DNA from: Lepidodermella squamata | Taxonomy: Eukaryota; Gastrotricha | DNA length: 64,000 nucleotides | Assembly: GCA_047495785.1 (NCBI GenBank) | Contig: JBLDXI010000024.1 | Coordinates: forward strand, 372,001 to 436,000 | Direction: 5' to 3' | In this document: piece by piece, positions 22,745 to 33,833 of the stretch | Layout of the letters: each line of letters opens with the position of its first letter | Numbering within the stretch: the stretch's first letter is position 1 | The notes under the pieces: generated by a model | Databases searched by the model: none | Seen by the model: only the letters and a program-made list of their open reading frames with translations | What the model was told of the DNA's origin: nothing | Program-made: the position numbers and the translations under genes

Positions 22745-25700
22745 TCAAGCCGTAACCACCTTAATAGAAGGACAAGAATGCTTCACAACTTCGAGAGCCG
22801 GCATTTCAATCAGCCTCGGCGCATCATGCAAGCAAGTAGACCAGTTGGGCGCTAAGGCTCGAAGAACCCGGCGGAGACTTTCCTGCGCCGGCAAGCAGAT
22901 AGGATTATGTAGTGCTGCGACGTTTTCAAACGGCAGCGGGTTGCGTCCCAACAAAGCGAGCGTGCACGATTCAGCAGAGTCGCACAACGTCTCCAGATCA
23001 TAGCCGCCCTCAAGTACCAGCACAATGCGCCCTTCAGCCACGTTTTCGTTCATCAAAGCCTGAACCATGTGTCCAAAACACGCGGCAGTCACGTTGTAAC
23101 CACCCAACGGGGCTTGGTGTCCACACGTGGCATCAAAACCGGCAGAGACAAGGATTATCTGAGGCCGATAGTCGCGTAAAATTGGCAGAATTACAGCGTG
23201 AAATGCAACCATATACTCGGCATCGCCCATTGGCGGGTTAAGGTCAGACGAGAACGCTACGTTAACAGTATAGCCCTCTCCTCTCTCAGCCCCGATGTCT
23301 TCCGGCGCGCCACTGCCAGGGAAAAAATTACCGTTTTCAAAACGGTGCATCGATATGTACAAGACGTCTGATGAATCGTAAAACGCCGCTTGAGTTCCGT
23401 TGCCGTGATGAATATCCCAATCTAAGAAGGAAAAATGGTCATGAAATTTTCTGTTTAATTTTAAGACAGCTTACCTAGAATCGCAACCCGCATGCCTTTG
23501 GAAATGATATTTTTGGCTGCAATAGCGATGTTGTTAAAAAAGCAGAATCCCATCGGTCGGTTCGACTCAGCGTGATGCCCTGGAGGCCTAACCAGGGCGA
23601 AACCATTTTGAAGTTGGTCTTGGGCTACCAGCATCGAAAGATCCACAACACTACCAACAGCAGCCAGGGCAGCAAGTGCAGTTTGGACTGGGTGCCAGTA
23701 TGTGTCTGCATCGACACCAACGCCGCCGCAGGGCAGGCCGAACATGCTGGGGGTGGGCAAGGCCTGGGAATTGCTCGGCGAACTTGCCCCGGCAGCGGGC
23801 GGTGAATTCACCGAAGTTCCTTTACCATAGAAATTTATATGACCTTCGGTGTGAACTAACTTCAACTCAGCCGTAGTCGCCAGTCGGTTCGGTATGGTGA
23901 CACATTTTGATAACAACCCGCGTTCAATCAACCTAGTCCATACCGATTGAGTTCGGTTGGGATTTTCCGGGTGCCAACACCCGCAAACACATTGATGTTT
24001 GAGCGTAAGCTCGTTGTAAGCCACGCCAGTTCGCCCGCCTCCCTCGCCACTAGCGGCAAGGTCGAGGATCGAAGGCACCTCCAACGTTGGGTCTGACACC
24101 GAGCGTGGCAGCAACTGGCGGCCACGCGATGGGAATGAAATGAGTGGTCCCACGACGGACAGCTTTCGATCCGATCGTTCGGTGGGCAATTCCCCGCTGC
24201 CATGCGGCGGCGTGACATCCATCGGAGTCACGTCAGTCTCCGGTTCGGGCATTTTGTCCTGGTCCTGGTCGGCGGATGACACCGAGTCAGCACCGTCACA
24301 GCGGCTCGGCATCTGGAAATGATCGACACTGGCGTCGTCAGACATGGAATTCGCCAATCGCGCATGGTATGAGCGGCGCGACGACGGCGGTGTCTCGCTG
24401 CCGTAGCCATTTAACAAGCGTCGCCGATGGGAGACTCGCTCAGCAATCAGCCGATCTGCACCAGACGGGAGTGAAGTGGCATGACTTGAATAGCGATCGT
24501 GCATATATTGCGAGTCAACCTCCTGTCGCGGGAAGAAACGAGGACATTTTTATTGAATTCTAGTTTTTTACCCATGCTATTTAACTTTAAATTAGATCAT
24601 ACGCCTTCTTAATAATTTTCATTTGTACCTCACATTTGCCGCACGGCTATAAATAGAGTTGATTTATTCTATTATTAGAAATAAATAATTACGCTAATGA
24701 TGAATTGAAAGGGCGCCGCTGCATGCGGCTGCGCGGGCACAGCGACCGCTGATATGAAGCTTATTTTTGTCGCTATAATTTCCAAATAACAGGCAACCAA
24801 CAGCTGATGAGCGTAAACACAGTGCTAGACGGCTTATTAATGCGCCGCATGGCGATAGTGTTTTTCCGTATATAGCTACTTCTATACATTCACGAGATAA
24901 GACAAATAATAATGAAATTGCTTGCGGCTTAGAGATACCGCGCGAGAAGCCTGCAAATATAACGAGATGAAAATCAATGAAGAGCATTTTGCCGTTGAAG
25001 AGCAAAATAAGTAGCGCAGATATTGATGTTTAACACTTAATAATAAAAAAAATCGGGATGGCTAAAAATAGCCACGACGAATTAGGTGTGAAATGCACCG
25101 AGAAACCCACCTGAAAACTGTCCTCGTGCACGGAGCCAGGCGTAGATGGTGGTCCGGGAATGTTTTGTCGGAATGACTGGAATTGAGGGGCGGAAAACAA
25201 GGAGCCAGGTTGGATTTGAAGGTTTTGCGGCTGCTGCTGCTGCAGCTCCGAAAACAGAGCGGCGAATGGGAATGGCCAAGGGTTGCCGCCGATCATCGTC
25301 GACGAACTGGTCGGCACAGATGACGAGTGCGCCGGGGTGGCATTCATTTGCCTGGCTTGGGAAGCCAACAGCTGAGCTAGGGCTTCGTTGGAAAGCTGCT
25401 GTGGCAGACCAGTAGCCGCGCTCACGAAATTCGCTGGGCCCATGTGAGCGGGAGGTGGAGGGTGGAAAACAGAGCCACCGATAAGGTTATTCGGAAGGTC
25501 GCCCATAGGGTGCCCGGGGCTTTCAGGTCGAGAGCCGCCACACACAGGACTGCTGTAACCGGAACTACTGTAAGGAAATTGTTCGTGTAAACAAACATTT
25601 GAACAAGTAATAGTGATAAACTCACCCAGGGACGCTGTCAGATCGAGACGCCGCACGCTTTGGGTTAGCTGATGCAGCATTCGATGTCGAAGCAGTAGCA

Positions 25701-26700
25701 CCGCGTCGCTTCGCCGAGCTCGGGAAGCCCATCGATGATGAGGGAATCATGGAAGCGGAAGGCGGCAGCACTCCTCCGCCAAGACCCGAGTTACTCGGAT
25801 GAAGAGGGGACTCTCGGCCATTGTGAAAACGTTGCCTGACCGCTGACGGCGCCTTCAAGCTCGGCTCACTCGGGTATTTCCGCAGGTTAGTCGTGTCAAA
25901 TCCACCAGCCATCGTCCCGCCACTGGACGATGAGGTGTGGGGGCCGTGGCTTGACGACGGTGAAACTCGCGCGTGGCCCGAGTGGGTCGGGTTGCTCGAC
26001 GTCGACAAACCAGCCATCATCAGACGCTCGTTTGAAGCGCGCGGCGACTCACCGTCGTTCGCCGACGAAACAGAAACATTTCCGCCATCGGCGCCCTGCG
26101 CGTTCATCATCGGCGAAGTTTGCCGTCGCACCATTTTGTTTTTAATAAAATCGTGAAGGCACTCTTTGACTGCCGGTGATGCAGTAGCGCTATGTTGATT
26201 GGCCTGTTTGTGTCGGATTGTTTCTAGTTCCTTACGTTTACGTTGCTCACGCTCGACAAAATCCTGCTGACGGCGCCAATGCTCAACGAGGTAGCTGAGC
26301 TGCTGGCGTTGCTGCTCCTGCTGCGCGTCAAGGCGCAACTTGCGTTCCAAGAACTCGTGCAGCAATTCATTCTGTCTATAGTCGTACTGATTTCGCCACT
26401 GGTTGAGCAAAGCACCGAGGACTGATGCACTCTCGGCGTTATCGCCGAGCTGGGCCGCCCCTGTAATGAGCCCGGGAGGAGCAGCTGCCAGCGGAATGGC
26501 ATAGGGTGGCAGACCGAGAATGCTGACTGCAGGTGCAGGGTTTGCGCCTAGGTTGGACGCCGCAGCATTCATTGGAACAGCCCCGGCTAGAAAAGCGGCG
26601 GCAGAGGAATCGACGATGTGATCGGAATGTTGAGACATCGAAGAATCCGACAGTTGAGCTGGGTTCGGAATAGCGCTGCCTGCGTTGAAGGGAGAACTTT
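22745..26700 (-). CDS. HDAC4: Class IIa histone deacetylase (HDAC4/5/7/9-like)
   Basis: Minus-strand exons 26700-25626, 25567-25111, 24522-23475 and 23421-22745 join in frame. From the first ATG (26638) this gives 1064 aa, but the frame is open to the acceptor at 26701, so an upstream exon with the true start was not identified. The N-terminal half has a Gln/Arg-rich helix (LRLDAQQEQQRQQLSYLVEH), a MEF2-binding-like helix (AVKECLHDFIKNK, about 160) and three 14-3-3/CaMK-type sites (RKYPSEPSLK about 251, SRSDSVPG about 333, PRSVSDPTLE about 630). The deacetylase domain (about 655-1050) begins with the class IIa zinc site (HQCVCGCWHPENPNR) and has PPGHHAES, DWDIHHGNGTQ and GGVGVDADT. Position 980 is Tyr (LEGGYDL); vertebrate class IIa enzymes have His there. 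Family members are signal-regulated nuclear corepressors of MEF2 that shuttle on phosphorylation. Confidence 0.93.
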
Positions 26701-29700
26701 CTGCGATAATGAAAAAGCTTATATACGCAAATTCATGGAAAAAATACACCAAAACACACCACCTAATCCGCGGTTATTGCTAATGGAGTTGAATGGCAAA
26801 TGCGGGAATGGCTGCATATGATCACTGGTTCATTTAAGATAGCAATTAATATATCCTACACAGTTTAAAACAAGCTGGTTGAGCATAAACTAGGCCTATA
26901 CGGATGTCCAGAAAAAGCAGCAGTACTTGATATAAATCGCGGAGAAGATGTCGCTTTAGTCAGAGTGCAAGTGTGATCAATACACGTGTGTATAAACACA
27001 GGCACATGAATATACATACATATTCAAGCTGTGAACACATTGCAAACATAATTCGCGAGGAGTTTCGATAATATAATCGATTTTTTAGTTTTGTACGCGC
27101 GAAAATTAGCGAAAGAGTAAAGCTACCTCGTAAAAACATATGAGCCTTTATACTGATAACAAAAAGAGCAATACTAAACGTATAAAAATAGCTTCATCCT
27201 CAGCACTACCGTGATGATGAAAATATCACGTTTCATCATCAAATTGACGACATATTAAGAAAGAGGCGGCAAACGGCGAATGCCCATATGTGTGAGTATT
27301 TATCAAGCCTATAAAATGATGTGCATTATTCACTAATTAAACATTTCACTTACGCGATTTATAAAAATATTCAACAACAATTATAATTATAATCAACAGA
27401 AGCAATGACTTTGCGACCAAAGCAGTCAGAAGCAACATAACCAGTAGTCCTTATCGACAACATTTTTTCTATTTTTAATGATATGAATCGTCATCTTTCG
27501 GTAATGATCGCTTCAATTTAATGATCGAGATATCACAACGCAACATTCAACGCCTAAAAATCCCAATTATGAATCACTAGGGGTATGGGAAAACGTGATG
27601 ATAGAAAAAGATAAGAGAGGAAGCGCAGCAACTGTACAACTTAGTCAACTAAGCTTAACAAGCGCTATTTCCGTCGATGCTGATAACGAATAATTTTGTC
27701 GACAGATATTTTCGCCATTAGTTGCGACAAATGAGACACGATAAGAGATACCGGTACTAAGTAGGTTTTTCTGTCAAAGAAAAGGGTATACTAGCGTGAC
27801 AATGTTTATTTGTTAATGTCTTTTCAAATAACTTGAAATAAAAAAATATGTGAAACATTATGTGAATGAATGTAATCATAATCATCAACTCTGGTCTCAA
27901 TCGATGCCAAAAATGATGGGATATATCAATGGCAATTTTTGGCACACCTTTATTTTTGAATGTTAATTGGAAATATATTCGGATAATTGGGGAATCTTCC
28001 GTTGTTGCTACCATTTCCAATACCCATATTGGAAATGGGAAAATGTTCCTATCACACGAAAAGGAACAGTTTCTTCTGATTGACACTGGTTTGTTGACGA
28101 TTATTGCCTCGTCGGATGCATTCCCGGCCTCCATTTCTCACCCTGTGAAGCCGGGAATGGCAAGCGTCTAGCTGTAGCGTGGATGGTTTGTTTACCAAGA
28201 TTATGGTGGATACTTATAACTTATAGCAGGAAATTTCAGATTTGCGATTGGCACTATATTCTTACTTTGCAGAAGTAAACTGATGGCGAATTAGCAGATA
28301 AATCGATGCCTCAACCAGAGCAGTATTTCTCCTATACTGTAAACCTCACTAACGGTCACTAATCATTAGCGATTAAAACCTCTTATCAAAAGTAAAAGAG
28401 TGCCAAAAGCTAAATTATAATGATGGCTGACTGGGTTATACTAAGATGAGGTAGGGGAATGGCGCGATATGGGAGAAGTAATGGTCGACACTAAACCCGC
28501 AATAACATAAAAACTCCAGCTGAAGAGCTTATATATAGCTTATAGAGCTTATCATTTTGAAAAATTGGAGAGCTTTCACCAATGAAGACGCATAAGCCTG
28601 AACGAGAACCCGAATGCCATAAATACACCGATAATCCTTCACACCGCGATCCACCACCTTAATTTTATTCTCACGGCAAGACGCAGGAGCATTATTTAGC
28701 GAAAGCGTTTCATTAGCCTAGCGCTTATACGACTTTTTGCAAACAATACGCAACCAGATTCCCTAAATTCAAGCTATGTAATATTACCGAGCTATGTGAT
28801 ACCGACATTATTGGATAGGTATTACAACGATCCAAGATAATCCAGATAGCTAATTGTTAGCTGTACAACGTGTTAAATAATAAAAATAAAAGTAACTCAA
28901 ATATTGGTCACAGATACTACCAGCGAATACCACTTCGCTCTTCGTAGTCCATAGGTATTTGCGGCGGGGGCCAGAGGAGCGGTGTCAGGTCTTCTATCAT
29001 CGGAAAGGTTTCCATTTATCATTTAATCCCGGGCTCAAAGAGGTAACCGTTTAATAAATCACATCGTCTCATAAATCATCTGAGAACATCACATCAACAT
29101 ACCTGTGAAAGCCTGAGTGTCACCTTAAGCTACATAGGACGCAGATGTTTGATTGAAAATTGAAAGCAAGCGCAAGTTAATGCCACAAAAGCAAACTCAA
29201 CTTCTCCAAATTTTATAGCATCTAGCAGCTAGCAGTCCCTAGCACTTGACTATCATTGGGTTCTGGATGTATATACTGGTATTTATGTGCTTTGCCGCCA
29301 AGCGAGTGTATAACGAATTTCAAAAGCCTCCAGCCGAATAGGATAATGCACCAAATTTAACAATTATCCGATTGGAGATAGGAAAGAGGCTCGGAACAAA
29401 TATCATATTTTCCTAGGGCGGTCAATTGACCCGACGGTGAGAAAAAGGACAACAGAACGGTTTCTCCAAGGCCTTCAAACGTCCGGGAGCCAGCGACGGA
29501 AAACCACAGCGGAACGTTGAATTCGGGGAAACTAGCAAACTGCGATGCGGATTGAAAAAAACAGAGCAGCTGAGACATACGTGAAGGTCGCAAAAATAAT
29601 AAAACTATTTAATTTTATAATCATAACTTATTTATTTCAGATTAATCACAGTTTAAGAGATAAATTTGCTGTTTATTGTAGCCGAATTAGAAAATAAAGC

Positions 29701-30793
29701 AAAAATGCAATCTGTTTTTGCTTCGCGTGGGCTCCTCGGGGACTTTAGGAGCTTTGGGTTTGGGCAGTTGCTACTCACCCAGATCAGCCGAATCAAAGAT
29801 CTCCATCAAAGTTCTGATATTAGCCTGACATAGAACATTCACATAGAGCAAGAAGAGACATTCACTGCACAGCAACAAATATTTGGTCTCACCGCAAATC
29901 GAAATGGCCATTTTTAATGCTCACCTGTGAAATTCCACCAAGTTTACAAGCTGGTTTAAGGCTTATTGTACTTCAGGAAATGCGGGAATTGCATGGTGCA
30001 ACCATGGTACATCTTTTACAACCCACATGCAAATCACGTGCTGGTGAATGGACATTTTGGTGAATGGTGATACCACTTTCGAACATTCGACTTCGTAGCA
30101 TCTCCTTATGTTCAGCTATAAACCAACTTTTGACACGGATCTTTTCAATTCCGTTTTCAATATAGCAAAGGTTGCAGAATAAGCTCTAAAAGTTAATAAG
30201 CGAAGCCGTCCACTTCTCTTCACTTAACTCGAATAGCTTCCACCTTACAGGATATTGAATTTCCAGGCTAGTTAGATGAAATGAGCCACGGAAACGAATG
30301 TTAGGTTGCTGGGGTGCCTCAACGGTTTTCAGCTCAATTGATTTTTTTTAAGATTATAAACATGGTGATAGTGTGAAAGTGATTACTCCATGTGATAGAT
30401 AAAAGTTCATCATTTATTTTTTATACCAAAAATCATCTTTTTCGTTGTCAGGCACAACAATTTGAAATTGAAAAATCGCACTTCGGAGGATTTGTAGAAC
30501 TCGGCGAATCAGAGGCAACTTTGATCAAAACTATAAAGTCATAAATTATAATAGCTGAAGTAGGTTAAGATGATAAATCCAATAGCGGTGATTTCCAAAC
30601 CTAAAATAATTCAAATGATCTACCTATGATTGCGTCATATAGTAATGCACATGCTTCAGTCGCTGAAATTATTCACACACGGCTATATTAATACATATTT
30701 TATAAGATCACATAGATAAAAGACTCGGGCGCTCGTCGTCGCTTTCGGCAGTAAAAATGAAAAATTAGATTTATAAGACTATATATTTATAGA
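26701..30793. other. Large AT-rich gap upstream of HDAC; no supported gene
   Basis: About 4.1 kb. It should contain the missing 5' exon(s) and promoter of the HDAC gene and the 3' flank of the receptor gene. Open frames such as 27757-28134 (minus) and 27929-28171 (plus) overlap each other and resemble no family. An 11-bp perfect inverted repeat lies at 28011-28038. No tRNA, rRNA or transposon coding sequence was recognised. Confidence 0.45.
28011..28038. repeat. Short perfect inverted repeat (hairpin)
   Basis: Arms CCATTTCCAAT and ATTGGAAATGG (11 bp each) are separated by a 6-base loop. Function unknown; it could be a transposon end remnant or chance. Confidence 0.6.
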
Positions 30794-33700
30794 CTAGATA
30801 TCGTCCCAAAGCAGGAATTGATTAGGTGCGCGGAAGAGAATAGCCAAAGTGACGAGCATTGTCACAGACAGAAAAAGCATCAGCAACAGTCGATCAACTA
30901 TTGCAGCAGCCTTAAAAAAAATTGTCAGGGTGATTATGATCGAAAGCAGACTGAAATTACCTGTTGCCACTCCAAGCTAATAGCGTCTTTTAGCTCACGT
31001 TCGCGGAGACGCCCTTCACTAATATCAGCCATATTGTTGGCACGTCTGATAATCATGTCCAACTTAGCTTCGATATGGCTAGACATGAGGGATATTCGAG
31101 GCGAAAGACCATTATTTGTATTGTTCATATTAGCTGCCATTGTGGTTGGTGTCGTAGGTTCTGAGGTCGTAGGCCGCTGATTGAATCGGGCAGCTCGAGA
31201 CCCTCCGCGTCCTTCTAGTGTTGAGCCATCATTGTTACTCAGCATGAATTGCGTTTCATCTTCATCATCGACGGTGAACTCCCCAGGCATTCGGCTTGTA
31301 CCGCCGATTTGATCGCTGAATGCAACTGATCGGCGCGGTCTCGCGATGCCGTCCTCGCCCATATCCACGAGCTCTGTTTGACTGTTGTTTCTATTCGCGC
31401 TCCTCGACCTCATTCGCAGATTCCATAAGCGTTCAGACTGTAAGTTGGCACCAGGTCTTCTTTCTAAACTAGCACTTTCAATCTGAATGTAAAAATCAAT
31501 TGTTTAGATGAAAATTGTAAAAAATGACCGGCTAACAAACCGGATTCCTCGAGTTGGCGGACCACTGCGAACCGACAGGGTTTTGCTGTACAAGATCGCG
31601 AACAAAGCGTGGGTTTCCGGCTGCGTCTTTACCCCCTCGAGACATATTAGGCCATTGTAGAGCTGAGCCTAAACTTCCAGGCATTTGAATCCCAGAACAA
31701 ACGGCTCCATTGCTGAGGAATCGAGAAGATTCAGCACCATTAGCTCGCGCTTCCTCTTCGGCTTTCATTTTAGCCTTTCTTGCTTTAGCCTCCTCGAGTA
31801 TATGGCTATTAGGCAGATGGACTCGAAACAACACGAATCTCGCCAAAATTTGGAAACAAATGAATCGCAAGAATTTTGGCAGCCTAATGCCTCGTTTGCC
31901 TTTGTGATGAATATTCAAAGTGAGCACAGTCATCGCCGTGGCACATGATACCACAACAATAGTGAAACCGTAAAATAAACCGAGCAAAGGAAGTTGGTTC
32001 TTTGTTGGTGGCATATTTTCCGCAACCACCATCAAAAATACGGTCATGGAGCTAGACAGTATCAATTTTTAAAATCCTGAAATATATGCCATTCCTATTC
32101 AACTTACAGCAATGTTGTAATACCCATCGTCACTTTTTCACCAGAATCTGATGGAACATAAAAACCCAAAAGGGCAACCAAAGTGATCCTAAAACATCAA
32201 GAATCATCATCGTAGCCGGTTCAATAAACTTGAAACTTACAAAATGCATGGAAGCATCATATCTAGAGGGAAAAGGTTAAATTTACATGTAAGGTAGAGA
32301 TAATTTGCGATTGAAACTTACTGTAAACGTAAAATAGTGGTCTCCTTCGAACGACCACAAAATATCTATAACAGACAGAGCACGTCAATAAATTATATCT
32401 CTACTAAAAGTGTGACTTACGTTATGAAAGGATAAGGCTCGTTGGGACAGCAACTGAAAAATTTGACCTCTCGATGTTGTATGAGTTTTACCAAATGCCA
32501 TTCAGTGTTTTCAATGTAATTTGAAAGATCTCCCTCGACACCATTAGCTTCAATGTTCATCTGGATTAAAAAAGGTTCGGGCTAGATCTATTTCAAAATT
32601 AAACATGAATTTACCTGAAAGCCGTCGTAAGTCCATGAAGCAAAAAACAATGAGCAATTTTGCTCATCGAACGGAAACTAAAAACAATAATTGATGCTCC
32701 GTAATTGGAGAAATTGATATTACTTACATATTTCACATCGATAGCACAAGTACTGTAAAATTATTTGCGTAAAATCGTAGTATAAATACCTGGATTAACA
32801 TATTCGAAGGGTAAACGAACCTTTTGAAAATCATCATTGACAGCCAAGTAACGTTTCCGTCGTATTGAGCGATTACATTGGTACTGACGGCAGATACATA
32901 GGTCATCACGTCGGCGTTGTTGTAAAGTAATATATCTGGTAACCTAAAAACAATAAAAACTCACATGATTGGATTTCACCTCGATTTTCCACATTTGTTA
33001 CCAAATGGTGTTGTATGGTAGCCTTATTATTTTGATTCCATCGAATTTCTCTGGATCCCATTGAAGCTGAAAGTCAAGCCAGTGCTGATTTAGCCAGCAA
33101 TTCGTTGTAACAACTTGATTTTTCTCATCCTATAATAAGCGGCAATATTTTCGTAACTGAAAACTGAAAGCTGAAAACACGTACCACGTCAATTATTTGG
33201 GACAGTGCCAGCCCAAATGTTACATTAAGTACTTGGGTGACGGATTTCACTGGTCGGACGCGTCTGTCGTAGTTGTCCAAAAGGTAGCGAAGCAGCTTGT
33301 ACTCGGCTGGTTTCACCCTATCACGCCGACCGATACCACCCCTAGGCGGACCTGGAACCATTTCACTTGCATCGTCCTCCAAACTGACGCCTGATATTTG
33401 ATCGAATGGATTCTGAAGTCTGCCAGGTTTAGGCACGCTCTGAGCATCAGCGAGGGAGAGGCTTGAACTGCTTTGCAAAACGAATACAACCACGAGTAGT
33501 ACTAGATTGACAAGCATGGAAACCATGGCGAGAGCCTTAGCCAAGCGCCCGCTCCGATCGCAGTGAAACTGCTGATCATCAGACGGCACCGTTATCGGCA
33601 CAGACAGGTGCCGAAAGGGTGCTGCGAATTCAACCAAGTCTAAAAGTGTCAACAGATATTAAATGTTTACAGTGCAAAAGTAGAACATTTCTAATATAAT

Positions 33701-33833
33701 ATTCAGCTGAAAATTCACACAACAACATCAATAGATTGATATCCGTAAAGCATTTACCTCTATTGAAAGAGCGATTGGCCATGAGTGGTGCGGATGTCGC
33801 TCGGTCACCGAGCTGCTTTTCTAGGCTCTTCAT
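30794..33833 (-). CDS. Nicotinic acetylcholine receptor-type subunit
   Basis: Thirteen minus-strand exons (33833-33758, 33639-33185, 33129-33002, 32943-32821, 32752-32728, 32677-32615, 32560-32421, 32365-32322, 32262-32241, 32188-32108, 32051-31541, 31482-30961, 30910-30794) sum to 2307 nt (768 aa). It is a Cys-loop channel: ligand-binding domain from about 138, Cys-loop C263-C277 (around FPFDEQN), loop [13 protein letters not shown], vicinal cysteines C327-C328 (SCCPNEPY), TM1 ([18 protein letters not shown]), TM2 ([19 protein letters not shown]), TM3, a very long cytoplasmic loop and TM4 ([18 protein letters not shown]) ending 12 residues before the stop. The GEK before TM2 fits a cation channel. 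Vicinal Cys marks an alpha-type subunit, but the aromatic before them is Phe325, not the usual Tyr. The hydrophobic leader starts at residue 64; the ATG at 33526 would give a normal signal peptide, so the ATG at 33833 may be an alternative start or the upstream exon may be partly 5' UTR. Exons of 22 and 25 nt are notable. Confidence 0.92.

Noticed and set aside
27757-28171. Overlapping open frames on both strands (125 and 80 codons)
   Set aside because: The two contradict each other, neither resembles a family, and neither has supported splice sites.
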